NCBI GenBank assembly: GCA_964507325.1
Contig: CAZDQL010000056.1
Location: forward strand, 1 to 41,446
Source: CAZDQL01 sp964507325
GTDB taxonomy: Bacteria > Planctomycetota > UBA1135 > GCA-002686595
Length of the DNA stretch: 41,446 bases
Direction of reading: 5' to 3'
Part shown: positions 1-7,319 of the stretch, one piece after another
How the letters are laid out: each line of letters opens with the position of its first letter
Numbering within the stretch: position 1 is the stretch's first letter
Made by a program: the position numbers and the translations under genes
The notes under the pieces: generated by a model
Databases searched by the model: none
What the model was told of the DNA's origin: nothing
What the model saw: only the letters and a program-made list of their open reading frames with translations

Positions 1-171
1 GCATCACGCGGGTGATGTGGGAGATCATCGAAGTTCTTCTTGGGGATGTGACGGTTGGGGAAGGAACCGGGTCGAATCGCCACCCCAATTAGAGCAGGGA
101 ACCCTGCAAGGTGGTTGCTGATTCGCGTCCGTCACCCCCTGCTTCGGGCGCCCCGAATGGCGAGCTGCGTG
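1..171. other. Window edge, no convincing gene
   Basis: No supported gene. A plus-strand frame is open from base 3 to a TAG at 90-92 and could be the last 29 codons of a gene that starts outside the window, but nothing in it is recognisable. Bases 2-17 form a short inverted repeat (CATCAC, 4-base loop, GTGATG). It has no T-run and may be chance. Confidence 0.3.
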
Positions 172-843
172 TTAAGGAACAGTCAGCTCGCAGAAGACGC
201 TCGAGCCGTCGACCTCGCTGATCACCCCTTCGAGGCCCATCCCGCGACAGAGGGAGCCCAGGGCTGCGGGGGAGAGCATCCCCGCGCGGAAGCCGTCCCG
301 ACACGCGATCGTCCCCTCCCGGCTGGCGTCTCGATCGATCTCGCCCACCAGGTCTTCCCTGGCCTGCGCCTCGAACCAGTCCAGGCGGTGCGGCCAGAAG
401 CGCGCCGCGTAGGTCGAGAGCAGTACGCGCCCTCCAGCGCGCGTCACGCGCAACGCCTCCCCCAGCAGGGTCGTGCGGTCGATACCGAAGGCGCAGATCC
501 CGTTCTGGATGCAGAACACGAGGTCGAAGGCGCGATCGCGGAGGGGGAGCGACGCGGCGTCGCCGCACAGGAAGCTCACCCCTGGAGAAGCGGCGTGGAT
601 CTGGCGGGCGAGCTCCAGGCTCTCCAGAGCGGTGTCGACTCCCACCACCCGCTGGCAGGAGCCGACGAGACCCTGCACCACGCGCCCGTATCCGCACCCG
701 AGCTCGAGCACCCGATCCCCTGGCGCGATCCGCTCCCGGACGAAGCGCACCTCGGCCTCGAGGTAGCGCCGCACCCGCTCCGAGGCGACCTCGTAACAGC
801 GCCGCAGCCTGTGCCCGGCGAGCTTCGCCGAGTAGTAGCCCAT
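172..843 (-). CDS. Class I SAM-dependent methyltransferase
   Basis: 223 aa. Rossmann-type methyltransferase: motif I VLELGCGYGRV lies at residues 45-55, the acidic residue that normally binds the SAM ribose is D70 in VVGVD, and the post-II segment FDLVFCIQNGI follows at about 106. The substrate cannot be read from the sequence; the family (Methyltransf_11/25 type) includes lipid, quinone and small-molecule enzymes. It begins three bases after the stop of the PqiC-like lipoprotein gene, so it is probably the last gene of the lipid-transport operon, which makes a lipid-linked substrate possible but unproven. No signal peptide or membrane segment is seen, so it should be cytoplasmic. Confidence 0.9.
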   Translation of the reverse strand: MGYYSAKLAGHRLRRCYEVASERVRRYLEAEVRFVRERIAPGDRVLELGCGYGRVVQGLVGSCQRVVGVDTALESLELARQIHAASPGVSFLCGDAASLPLRDRAFDLVFCIQNGICAFGIDRTTLLGEALRVTRAGGRVLLSTYAARFWPHRLDWFEAQAREDLVGEIDRDASREGTIACRDGFRAGMLSPAALGSLCRGMGLEGVISEVDGSSVFCELTVP

Positions 844-846
844 CCC

Positions 847-1443
847 CTACTCGATCGCCGCGACCACGGCCTGGGCTGCCTGTGCGACCACTTCTCCCAG
901 CGCCGCACGAATCGCCCGGGCGGTGTCCGCGCCGTCGTCGCCGCCGATCGGGACGCGCGTCTCGAAACGCTCCGCCAGGCGCACTTCGTTGCCGGTCTGG
1001 ACCAGGCTCAGGGCCAGCACCACGCGCGCCTCGTGGCGCGGCCGCAGCACCTCTTCGAAGGCCTCCAGCTCCACGTCGAGAGCCAGCCCGATGGCGCGCT
1101 CGGTGCGACGGAAGCCGTGGCGCTCGAAGAGCTCGCGCGCCAGCGCCCGCTCGAGGAAGGTCGCCGGCATCTCGGTCCAGCGACGCGTCTCGTGGAAGCC
1201 GTACTCGACCTCGGAGGAGCGCCAGACGGTGCGCTCCCGCAGGTGGCTGGCGGCTCGGACGCGCCGCAGCCGCAGTTGGGGGAGGGGACGCTGGCCTTCG
1301 GCGCGCTCCAGTGCCTCCCCGGGGGGGGGATCGGCTGCGTAGTAGCGGATCGGGGTCGGCTCCCCAGGCCCCAGATTCGAGAGACAGCCGGCGAGTGTGA
1401 AGGTCAGACAGGCGCAGCCGAGAAGGGCGGTGGTCGTTCTCAT
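847..1443 (-). CDS. PqiC/ABC-transport auxiliary lipoprotein of the Mla-type system
   Basis: 198 aa. The N-terminus is a lipoprotein signal with lipobox LAGC (Cys20), so the mature protein should be lipidated. The rest resembles the ABC_trans_aux/PqiC family (formerly DUF330): an RYY segment shortly after the lipid anchor, a central VEYGFHETRRW stretch, and a C-terminal helix rich in Ala and Val. These lipoproteins work with MCE proteins to connect the inner-membrane transporter to the outer membrane. Its ATG overlaps the stop of the MCE gene as ATGA, so the two are translationally coupled. No MlaC-like carrier occurs in the cluster; this protein may be the outer-membrane-side partner instead. 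Confidence 0.85.
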   Translation of the reverse strand: MRTTTALLGCACLTFTLAGCLSNLGPGEPTPIRYYAADPPPGEALERAEGQRPLPQLRLRRVRAASHLRERTVWRSSEVEYGFHETRRWTEMPATFLERALARELFERHGFRRTERAIGLALDVELEAFEEVLRPRHEARVVLALSLVQTGNEVRLAERFETRVPIGGDDGADTARAIRAALGEVVAQAAQAVVAAIE

Positions 1444-2507
1444 CGGTCGTCGGGTGCGGGAATCGGGGAGTCGGGAACGCGCCCGCGCAAGAGGGCGCCC
1501 GGCTGCCGCTCCAGGTAGTTGGCCAGGGCCTGCACGGAGGCCAGGGTCTCGCGCAGCACGAGCAGGGTCTCGATCAGCTCGCCGGAGAGCGCACTCCCCT
1601 CGGCGGCGAGCGCATCGTAGGAGGAGATCGCGCGCCGCAGCTCGGCGGTGGTGCCCGGCAGATCCGCCCCCTCGAGGGTGGTCTCGGCGTTGGTGACCAG
1701 CCCCTCGACGTTCGTGGAGAGGCGCTTCAGGGGCCCCTCGTCGGACTGGAGCTCGGTGATCAGGGCGTCCGCCTTGCCCAGGGCCTCGTTCAGCGTCTCC
1801 AGGGTGGTCGCGCCGCGGTCCGACAGGCGCTCGAGGTCGACCGTGGCCAGCTTGGCGTCGAGGTTGGCGATCAGGGCGTCAGCCTTGACGAGCAGGTCGT
1901 CGAGGCGCGCTTGCAGCGCGGGGACGTCCAGCTCCTTCACCGTCGCGTTGAGCGTGGTGGCCAGCTCGTCGATCGACGTCAAGGCGCCGGGCATGGCGCT
2001 GGCCAGCATGTTGAAGCTGTCCTCCAGGCTCTTGAGGGTCGACTGGGTGGAAGGGATGTAGTTGAAGGGGGGCTGGAAGGAGAGCTCCAGCGGCGGCTCC
2101 GCCAAGGGGAAGAAGTCGACCTGCAGGATCTTCACCCCCGTGACTCCGGTGGTCGAGAGCTGCACCCGCAGGTCCTCGGGCAGGGGCCTCGCCGCGCTGC
2201 GCAGCTCGTCGACCGTGCCCAGCCCCAGCCGCACCCAGATGTCCTCGTAGATGCTGGCGGTGACCTGCACCAGGCGGCGGTCGGGGGCGATGGTGATGTC
2301 CACCACCTTGCCGATCGTCACGCCGCGCATCTTGACGGGGGCGCCCACGTCGAGCCCCTGCACCGATTCGTCGAAGTAGGTCACTCGCTCGACCTGCGGG
2401 CGGTTGAAGCGCTGGGCCCCAACCCAGAAGATCGCGATCACGGCCACCACGATGCCGGCGGCGACCACCAGGCCGATCTTCCAATAGTCGGTGCGCATCG
2501 TGCTCAC
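1440..2507 (-). CDS. mlaD: MlaD-family MCE protein of a lipid ABC transporter
   Basis: 355 aa. One N-terminal membrane anchor (about residues 9-30) is followed by an MCE domain (about 36-115) with the typical VQGLDVGAPVKMRGV stretch. The remaining 240 residues look helical and coiled-coil-like, as in long MCE proteins that build a periplasmic tunnel. It would bind the MlaE permease and pass phospholipids across the periplasm. The start used is GTG at 2507, one base after the ATPase stop, with GGAGAG just upstream; an in-frame ATG three codons later is the alternative. Its 3' end overlaps the lipoprotein gene. Confidence 0.93.
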   Translation of the reverse strand: MSTMRTDYWKIGLVVAAGIVVAVIAIFWVGAQRFNRPQVERVTYFDESVQGLDVGAPVKMRGVTIGKVVDITIAPDRRLVQVTASIYEDIWVRLGLGTVDELRSAARPLPEDLRVQLSTTGVTGVKILQVDFFPLAEPPLELSFQPPFNYIPSTQSTLKSLEDSFNMLASAMPGALTSIDELATTLNATVKELDVPALQARLDDLLVKADALIANLDAKLATVDLERLSDRGATTLETLNEALGKADALITELQSDEGPLKRLSTNVEGLVTNAETTLEGADLPGTTAELRRAISSYDALAAEGSALSGELIETLLVLRETLASVQALANYLERQPGALLRGRVPDSPIPAPDDR

Positions 2508-2508
2508 T

Positions 2509-3243
2509 TCACTCTCCTCCCGTGGGCAGACGGTTGAAGAAGCTCTTCACCTTGAGGCTCGGCGGGTCGTCGCGCAGGGCTCGGGGATCCCCGCGGGCGA
2601 TGATCCCCCGCGTCTCCTTGTCGAGCATGACGCAGGTGGAGCCGATCTTGTAGATGCTCTCGAGCTCGTGGGTCACCACCACCGCAGTGACCCCCAGGCT
2701 CTCGCTGAGGGTCAGGATCAACTCGTCGAGCTCGACCGCGTTGACCGGGTCCAACCCGGCGGAGGGCTCGTCGAGGAAGAGCAGGTCGGTCTCGAGCGCC
2801 AGGGCGCGGGCGATGCCGGCGCGCTTCTTCATGCCCCCCGAGATCTCGGCCGGCAGGTGGTTCTCGAAGCCGTCCAGCCCGACCAGGCGCAGCTTCCAGC
2901 GCACGATGGTGTCGATCGACTCGGCGTCCAGCCGCGTCCAACGCCTGAGCGGCAGCGCCACGTTCTCGGCCAGGGTCATCGAGCCGAAGAGCGCGCCGGA
3001 CTGGAACATCACGCCGAAGCGCGGGCGGTCGTCGACCAGCTCCGTGGGATCGCCCAGCCCCTCGATCTCGACCGTGCCCGCGAGCGGCTGCTGCAGCCCG
3101 ATCAGGTGCCTGAGCAGGGTCGACTTGCCGCACCCCGAGCCCCCCAGGATCAGGAAGACCTCCCCCGCGGGCACGTCGAAGTCCAGGTGCTCCTGGATGG
3201 CGATTCCGCCGTAGCCGATGGCCAGATCGCGAACGCGAATCAT
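2509..3243 (-). CDS. mlaF: MlaF-type ABC transporter ATPase
   Basis: 244 aa, usual length for the family. Walker A GSGCGKST is at residues 35-42, the Q-loop glutamine is at Q81, the signature SGGMKKR at 135-141 and Walker B LLFLDE at 154-159. SGGMKKR rather than SGGQ is characteristic of the Mla/TrgD/Mkl branch. It powers the MlaE permease on the cytoplasmic face for phospholipid movement between the membranes. The ATG overlaps the permease stop by one base (TGATG), which implies coupled translation. Confidence 0.96.
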   Translation of the reverse strand: MIRVRDLAIGYGGIAIQEHLDFDVPAGEVFLILGGSGCGKSTLLRHLIGLQQPLAGTVEIEGLGDPTELVDDRPRFGVMFQSGALFGSMTLAENVALPLRRWTRLDAESIDTIVRWKLRLVGLDGFENHLPAEISGGMKKRAGIARALALETDLLFLDEPSAGLDPVNAVELDELILTLSESLGVTAVVVTHELESIYKIGSTCVMLDKETRGIIARGDPRALRDDPPSLKVKSFFNRLPTGGE

Positions 3244-4412
3244 CAGATGTCGAAGAGGTTGAAGAGCACGGAGAAAAGCGCGTCCCAGAGGACCAGGTAG
3301 AAGAGGATCGCCACCACCGCCGAGGTCGTGCCCCGTCCGACACCCTCGGCGCCGCCGCGCACGGCGAGGCCGCGCTGACAGGCGATCAGGGCGATCAACA
3401 GGCCGAAGACGACCCCCTTGAGCACCCCGCCGAAGACGTCCCAGGGCCCCAGGGCCAGCTTGACCGAGTTAAGGAACCCGGTGTAGCTCACGTCGAGCTG
3501 GGTGCAGGCGATCAGGAGCCCACCCCCGATCCCCACCGCATCCCCGAGCAGGATCAGGAGCGGCACGACCAGCATCAGCGCCAGGACGCGCGGGAAGACG
3601 AGGAAGCGCAGGGGGCAGAGCCCGAGCGTGCGCAGGGCGTCGATCTCCTCGGAGACGCGCATCGTGCCGATTTCGGCGGCGATCGCCGCCCCCGAGCGGC
3701 CGGCCACCACGATGGCGATCATCAAGGGAGCCAGCTCACGGGTCAGGGAGAGGCTGACCAGGTCCGCCACCAGGCTGTCGGCGCCGAACTGCTCCAGTTG
3801 CACCGCGGCCTGGAAGGCGGTGATCAGGCCGATCAGGAAGGCGATCAAGAGCGCGATCGGCACGCCGTCCGCGCCGTGACGCTCGAAGAGGCGCGGCACG
3901 TCGCTCCAGTTCATGCTGCTCGGCCGCCGCACGACGGCGACCAGGGCGGCCGCGCACTCGCCGAGGAACTCCAGGGTCTGGCGCAGCTTGACCACGAGCT
4001 CGACGGCCACGCGGCCGATCTGGCTCAGGGTCCCCTCGCGCCGCGGTTCGGGCTGCAGGCATTCGCGCGCCACCCGTTCGGTGTAGAGATCGAGCATCGA
4101 CTGGATCGGCGCGCTCATCCCCACGAATTGCACCGCGGCTCCGCCGCGCAGGGCGTCCCCCCAGGCCTGGGCCAAGACGGCGGCCGCGCCCCCATCGAGG
4201 GTGTCGACGCCGGCCATGTCGAGCTGGGTGACGGAGGGCACTCGGATCACGCGGGTGAGCTCCTCGCGCAGCCGGCGCGCGCCCTCCCAGGTGAGCCGTC
4301 CCTGGAGCCGCACCGTGTTGCCGGCGGGACCCTCCGCGACTTCCTCGACCGTGAACTCGGGGTCGGTCACCCCGCTAGTGTCCCAGGGCGCGGGGGCCGG
4401 TTCCAGGATCAC
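3243..4412 (-). CDS. mlaE: STAS-MlaE fusion, lipid ABC transporter permease
   Basis: 389 aa with a GTG start at 4412. The frame stays open far upstream to 5021, but that stretch runs antisense-style through the BrkB gene in another frame. The GTG at 4412 overlaps the BrkB stop as GTGA and fits the end-to-end coupling of this operon. Residues about 12-110 look like a STAS domain (MlaB-like; LDMAGVDTLDGGAAAVL); the rest is a MlaE permease with about five or six membrane segments and the conserved SLSLTRELAPLMIAIVVAGR loop followed by EIGTMRVSEEIDAL. In E. coli MlaB is a separate STAS subunit; here it appears built into the permease. Confidence 0.92.
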   Translation of the reverse strand: MILEPAPAPWDTSGVTDPEFTVEEVAEGPAGNTVRLQGRLTWEGARRLREELTRVIRVPSVTQLDMAGVDTLDGGAAAVLAQAWGDALRGGAAVQFVGMSAPIQSMLDLYTERVARECLQPEPRREGTLSQIGRVAVELVVKLRQTLEFLGECAAALVAVVRRPSSMNWSDVPRLFERHGADGVPIALLIAFLIGLITAFQAAVQLEQFGADSLVADLVSLSLTRELAPLMIAIVVAGRSGAAIAAEIGTMRVSEEIDALRTLGLCPLRFLVFPRVLALMLVVPLLILLGDAVGIGGGLLIACTQLDVSYTGFLNSVKLALGPWDVFGGVLKGVVFGLLIALIACQRGLAVRGGAEGVGRGTTSAVVAILFYLVLWDALFSVLFNLFDI

Positions 4413-5794
4413 TCCCCGTCCAGGCAGCGCTCGGCGAGCGCCCGGAGGGTGAGGTTGTGGGGGGTGGCGGCGCGCTCCTCTTCCAGGTGGTCGAGGACCT
4501 CCGCCAGGGTGCGGTCGACCGGCTCCGCCGTGGGCAGGCTCCCGTTCCCGAGCCGCTCCCCGACCGCGTCGAGCACGTCGTGCACCCGCAAGCGGTCCAG
4601 ATCGCGGGCGGGGAGCAGCCCGGGGTTCTCCTCGTCCTCCCCGGTGCGGGCCAGGATCCCGGCGCTCACGAGCCGGTCCACGACGCGCTGCAGAGAGGGC
4701 TCGGGCACCTGGAGCTCGGCCGCCAGCGTGCTCGCCCGGTCGGGGGGGTCGCCGCGCAGGAAGCGCAGGGCCACCCGCAGGACGGCGCGCAGGCCCAGGC
4801 GTTCGAGGAAGACCTGATCGTGGGCGCGGGCGCGGGTGATCTGGCGGTGGGCGGGCTCGTTCTGGTGCGCGAAGGCGGTCTCCGCGCCGAGCAGCACGGT
4901 GACCCACGACATGTAGAGCCAGAACATGAAGATCGGCAGGGCGGCGAAGGTGGAGTAGATGGCGCTGTAGTTCGCCACTCCGACCTGGAAGCGCACGTGC
5001 AAGACCTGCGCGACCTGCCACAGGGTGCCCCCCACGATTCCGCCCAAGAGGGCGGAGCGCACGCGCACGCGCGTGTTGGGCATGAACAGGTAGACGAAGC
5101 AGAAGCCGAGCCAGACCGCCACCAGGGAGCTGAAGCGCGCGTAGATCTCGACCAGTGTCCCCAGGCCCAGTTGTTCGCGGACGTAGGCGACCGCCTCCTC
5201 GCTCTGGGCGGCGGTGGTGACGGTGCCGGCGGTGATGAGCAGGATCGGCACGATCACCACGATCGAGAGGTAGTCGGCCACCTTGCGCACCAGGGTCCGC
5301 GCGCGGTGCACCCCCCAGATGTCGTTGAAGGCCCCCTCGATCGAGCCCAGGAGCTTGATCACCGTGTAGAGCAGGATCGCCAGCCCGAAGCCCCCCAGGC
5401 TGGTCACGTTCGCGTCTTGGACGAAGGCCAGGACCTGGTCGATCGCATGCCGCAGCTCCCCGGCCGCGGGCTCGCCGCCGTCGGTGGCGCCGAGGGTCTC
5501 GTTCAGGAAGGGCTCGATGACGTCGTGCAGCAGCCGGTCGTAGAAGCCCAAGCCCTTGGCCATCGAGAAGGCGAAGGCCAGCAGGGGGACCAGCGAAAGG
5601 ACCGTGATGAAGGTCAGCGCCGAGGCCCGCATCAGGAGCCGGTTCTCGTCGACGCCCCTGACCGTCAGGTAGGCGATCCGCGCCAGCCGGTAGAAGAGGC
5701 GCTTGAAGGTCGGCACCCCGCCGAGCTCCACCGACCAGACGTCGGTGGAGAAGAAGCGCCGCGTGGCTCCGAAGCGGGTGCGCTGGCCGGTCAT
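4409..5794 (-). CDS. YihY/BrkB family membrane protein with C-terminal winged-helix-like domain
   Basis: 461 aa. The first 310 residues carry six membrane helices with the family landmarks: RASALTFITVLSLVPLLAF near 60, GSIEGAFNDIWGV near 150 and FWLYMSWVTVLLGAETAF near 295. The family was once misnamed ribonuclease BN; it is an inner-membrane family of unsettled, possibly transport, function. The C-terminal 140 residues are soluble and contain a predicted winged-helix-like stretch (AAELQVPEPSLQRVVDRLVSAGIL), as in many longer BrkB proteins. It is the first gene of the lipid-transport operon and overlaps mlaE by four bases, suggesting a shared envelope role. No strong ribosome site precedes its ATG. 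Confidence 0.9.
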   Translation of the reverse strand: MTGQRTRFGATRRFFSTDVWSVELGGVPTFKRLFYRLARIAYLTVRGVDENRLLMRASALTFITVLSLVPLLAFAFSMAKGLGFYDRLLHDVIEPFLNETLGATDGGEPAAGELRHAIDQVLAFVQDANVTSLGGFGLAILLYTVIKLLGSIEGAFNDIWGVHRARTLVRKVADYLSIVVIVPILLITAGTVTTAAQSEEAVAYVREQLGLGTLVEIYARFSSLVAVWLGFCFVYLFMPNTRVRVRSALLGGIVGGTLWQVAQVLHVRFQVGVANYSAIYSTFAALPIFMFWLYMSWVTVLLGAETAFAHQNEPAHRQITRARAHDQVFLERLGLRAVLRVALRFLRGDPPDRASTLAAELQVPEPSLQRVVDRLVSAGILARTGEDEENPGLLPARDLDRLRVHDVLDAVGERLGNGSLPTAEPVDRTLAEVLDHLEEERAATPHNLTLRALAERCLDGE

Positions 5795-5843
5795 GCGCAG
5801 AGAGGATCGGCTCGCGGGGGCCCGGGGTGAAGGGGGGAGTGCT

Positions 5844-5885
5844 GGTTCTGGGCTCTGGCGGCCCAGGACCCCGCCCCGGGGCGGG
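5844..5885. terminator. Two adjoining GC-rich hairpins between minus-strand genes
   Basis: Bases 5844-5853 and 5861-5870 form 10-base arms around a 7-base loop (one G:T on the plus strand). Directly next to it 5870-5885 is a perfect 16-base palindrome (CCCGCCCC/GGGGCGGG), and 5883-5892 is a second palindrome, GGGAATTCCC. They sit just downstream of the lipoprotein gene that stops at 5894 and upstream of the BrkB start at 5794. There is no T-run, so intrinsic termination is uncertain; a structured leader or transcript-end block is also possible. Confidence 0.4.
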
Positions 5886-5893
5886 AATTCCCG

Positions 5894-6394
5894 TTACTCA
5901 GGGAGCTCGCTGATCCTCTGAATCAGGTCCAGCGCCAGCTCATTCGGCACGACGAAGGCCACGTTGTTCTGGACGATCTTCCAGCCGTCCGTCTGCTTGC
6001 GCAGGACCCCGCTGCAGCGCATCTCGCCGAAGCGCTCGCTGACCAGGAGCTGGTCGAACCACGCCATGCGACCGCTTTCGCAGACGAATACGTTCTGATC
6101 CGCGATGTGCGTCCCCCAGCGCTCCCCCTGTTCGAAGTACAGCTTCATGAACTCCCGCAGCTCCCCCACCGTGAACCGCTCCTGGGCGTCCGTGCCGAAG
6201 AGGATCGCGTCGGGCGCCATGTGCCCGAAGTAGCGCTGCTCGTCCCCTTCGGCCTTGGCGAGGAGGAAGTCCTCGAGCACGGCCCCCACCTCAGCCTGCG
6301 CCTCCTCCGGTGGTGGTGTCGACCCTCCGGTCAGGCTGGCGCAGGCGACCAAGGGGAGGGCGAGGAGGATGGAGGGGGGGATGATCGTCTTCAT
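5894..6394 (-). CDS. SnoaL/NTF2-like lipoprotein
   Basis: 166 aa from the ATG at 6394. An upstream in-frame start at 6469 would bury the signal peptide behind 25 unrelated residues, so it was not used. Lipobox LVAC (Cys18) indicates a lipoprotein. After a short Pro/Glu linker comes a single alpha+beta domain of about 125 residues with the cone-fold pattern of SnoaL-like/DUF4440 proteins: helix with FLLAKAEGDEQRYFGHMAPD, then FGTDAQERFT and a final WKIVQNNVAFVVPNE strand. Close relatives are annotated as nuclear transport factor 2 family proteins with no known reaction. It is separated by about 100 bases of hairpins from the downstream operon. Confidence 0.85.
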   Translation of the reverse strand: MKTIIPPSILLALPLVACASLTGGSTPPPEEAQAEVGAVLEDFLLAKAEGDEQRYFGHMAPDAILFGTDAQERFTVGELREFMKLYFEQGERWGTHIADQNVFVCESGRMAWFDQLLVSERFGEMRCSGVLRKQTDGWKIVQNNVAFVVPNELALDLIQRISELPE

Positions 6395-6518
6395 GGTGCT
6401 CGGGGCGGTGGCCCCGGGGCTGAGGGTCAGGGGGACTGCAGCCGGCAGGTGAGTTCCGGAGTCCGCCACTTGGGAAGCCCTGTGCTACGCACCTTGCCGC
6501 GTTCCCATGACGGAAATA

Positions 6519-7085
6519 CTAGAAGCTGACACGCGCCGTGAGCGAGCACCACCCGGCGTCGATGTCGGCATCAGTCCAGACATCCCAGTAGATGCCCCCG
6601 TAGGTGCCGTACGCCCACGGAGCGAATCCGTTCCCACCGAGGTACATGACCGCGTGGCTTAGGTCCCGGTTGAGAACGCCGTCGGCCACTTCGGAGTGCT
6701 GGCCGCTGGCGATCGCCCCGTCCGTCGTCTGTCCGTAGTGTGCGCAGTTGTCCTCTTACCCCGTCCGCCGCGGCTCGCCCCAGTTGCCAACCCCCGCCTC
6801 GGCGGCGGTCGGGCCCATCTCGATCCAGCGCGCCTCGACGAACAGCTCGGTCCAGGCTCGCGCGTAGTCGTAGTTCTGCTCGAGGTACTCGTCGGTCAGA
6901 CTGTCACCGATCGCGCCGTGACGCGCGATTCGCGGGCTGCGAAGCACGGGGCTCCGCGGCTCCTGCAACGGTATGCCGGCCGGCACACGGATCGGCGCGA
7001 ACGCGGCGAGCAAGGCTCTCACCAGCAGGACCGCTGCCACGAGAACGATCGAGCAACGGAATCTCGAGACGGGCATGGCCCCCAT
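6519..7085 (-). pseudogene. Decayed SGNH/GDSL hydrolase with in-frame stop
   Basis: Reading from 7085: an N-terminal hydrophobic signal, then block I GAIGDSLTDEY, then YARAWTELFVEARW and WGEPRRTG, followed by TAA at 6756-6758. The same frame stays open for 79 further codons to TAG at 6519-6521 and still reads like the family (EDNCAHYGQTTDG, SHAVMYLGGNGFAPWAYGTYGG). From memory relatives have Tyr where the TAA falls, GGND where this has GGNG, and continue well past this end with the catalytic Asp/His block. The gene therefore looks like an SGNH hydrolase hit by a nonsense change, loss of a block III residue and C-terminal truncation. A sequencing error would explain the stop but not the other losses. 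Confidence 0.75.
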
Positions 7086-7167
7086 CGCAGTTCAAGGATT
7101 TCGATTCGGACGGCTCTTCGAGGAAACGGGGGGGGAGGAACCGGAGAGTCCCTCCCGAGCGCGTCGG

Positions 7168-7196
7168 TAGACAATCTCGACGAGATGCGGAATAAT
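7168..7196 (+). promoter_or_regulatory. Sigma-70-like promoter of the moxR operon
   Basis: The -35 box TAGACA (7168-7173, 5/6 match to consensus) and -10 box AATAAT (7191-7196, 5/6) are separated by exactly 17 bases. Such an AT-rich -10 stands out in this GC-rich DNA. It predicts a start near 7203 and a leader of about 115 bases before the moxR ATG at 7320. Confidence 0.6.
7174..7186. promoter_or_regulatory. Palindrome in the promoter spacer, candidate operator
   Basis: ATCTCG and CGAGAT are perfect inverted arms around one central A. The 13-base palindrome lies entirely between the -35 and -10 boxes of the moxR promoter, the position used by many repressors and by MerR-type activators. No regulator gene lies beside it and no second copy was noticed. 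Confidence 0.35.
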
Positions 7197-7244
7197 TCGC
7201 GGCCGGTGGCCGTCCGGATCGGGCACAGCAGGTCGCCGACACTC

Positions 7245-7304
7245 GCCGAATAGCGGCCGGATTCGGCGCTCGAATCCGGAGTGGGGCCCGCTTCGGGCCT
7301 CCCC
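7245..7304 (+). promoter_or_regulatory. Hairpin-rich leader of the moxR operon
   Basis: Three inverted repeats occupy the end of the 5' leader: GCCGAAT 7245-7251 with ATTCGGC 7261-7267; CCGGATTCG 7257-7265 with CGAATCCGG 7271-7279; and GGCCCG 7285-7290 with CGGGCC 7294-7299, extended on both sides by G:C pairs. The first two share bases 7261-7265 and cannot form together. The last ends directly at the ribosome site AAGGGAGA (7305-7312). Confidence 0.45.
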
Positions 7305-7319
7305 AAGGGAGATACCATT

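Noticed and set aside
55..1518. Plus-strand frame of 487 codons at the window start
   Set aside because: It covers the methyltransferase and lipoprotein genes in antisense and has no family features.
4413..5021. N-terminal extension of MlaE to 5021
   Set aside because: The extra 203 residues are Arg/Pro/Gly-rich and lie in another frame of the BrkB gene. The GTGA overlap at 4412 is the better start.
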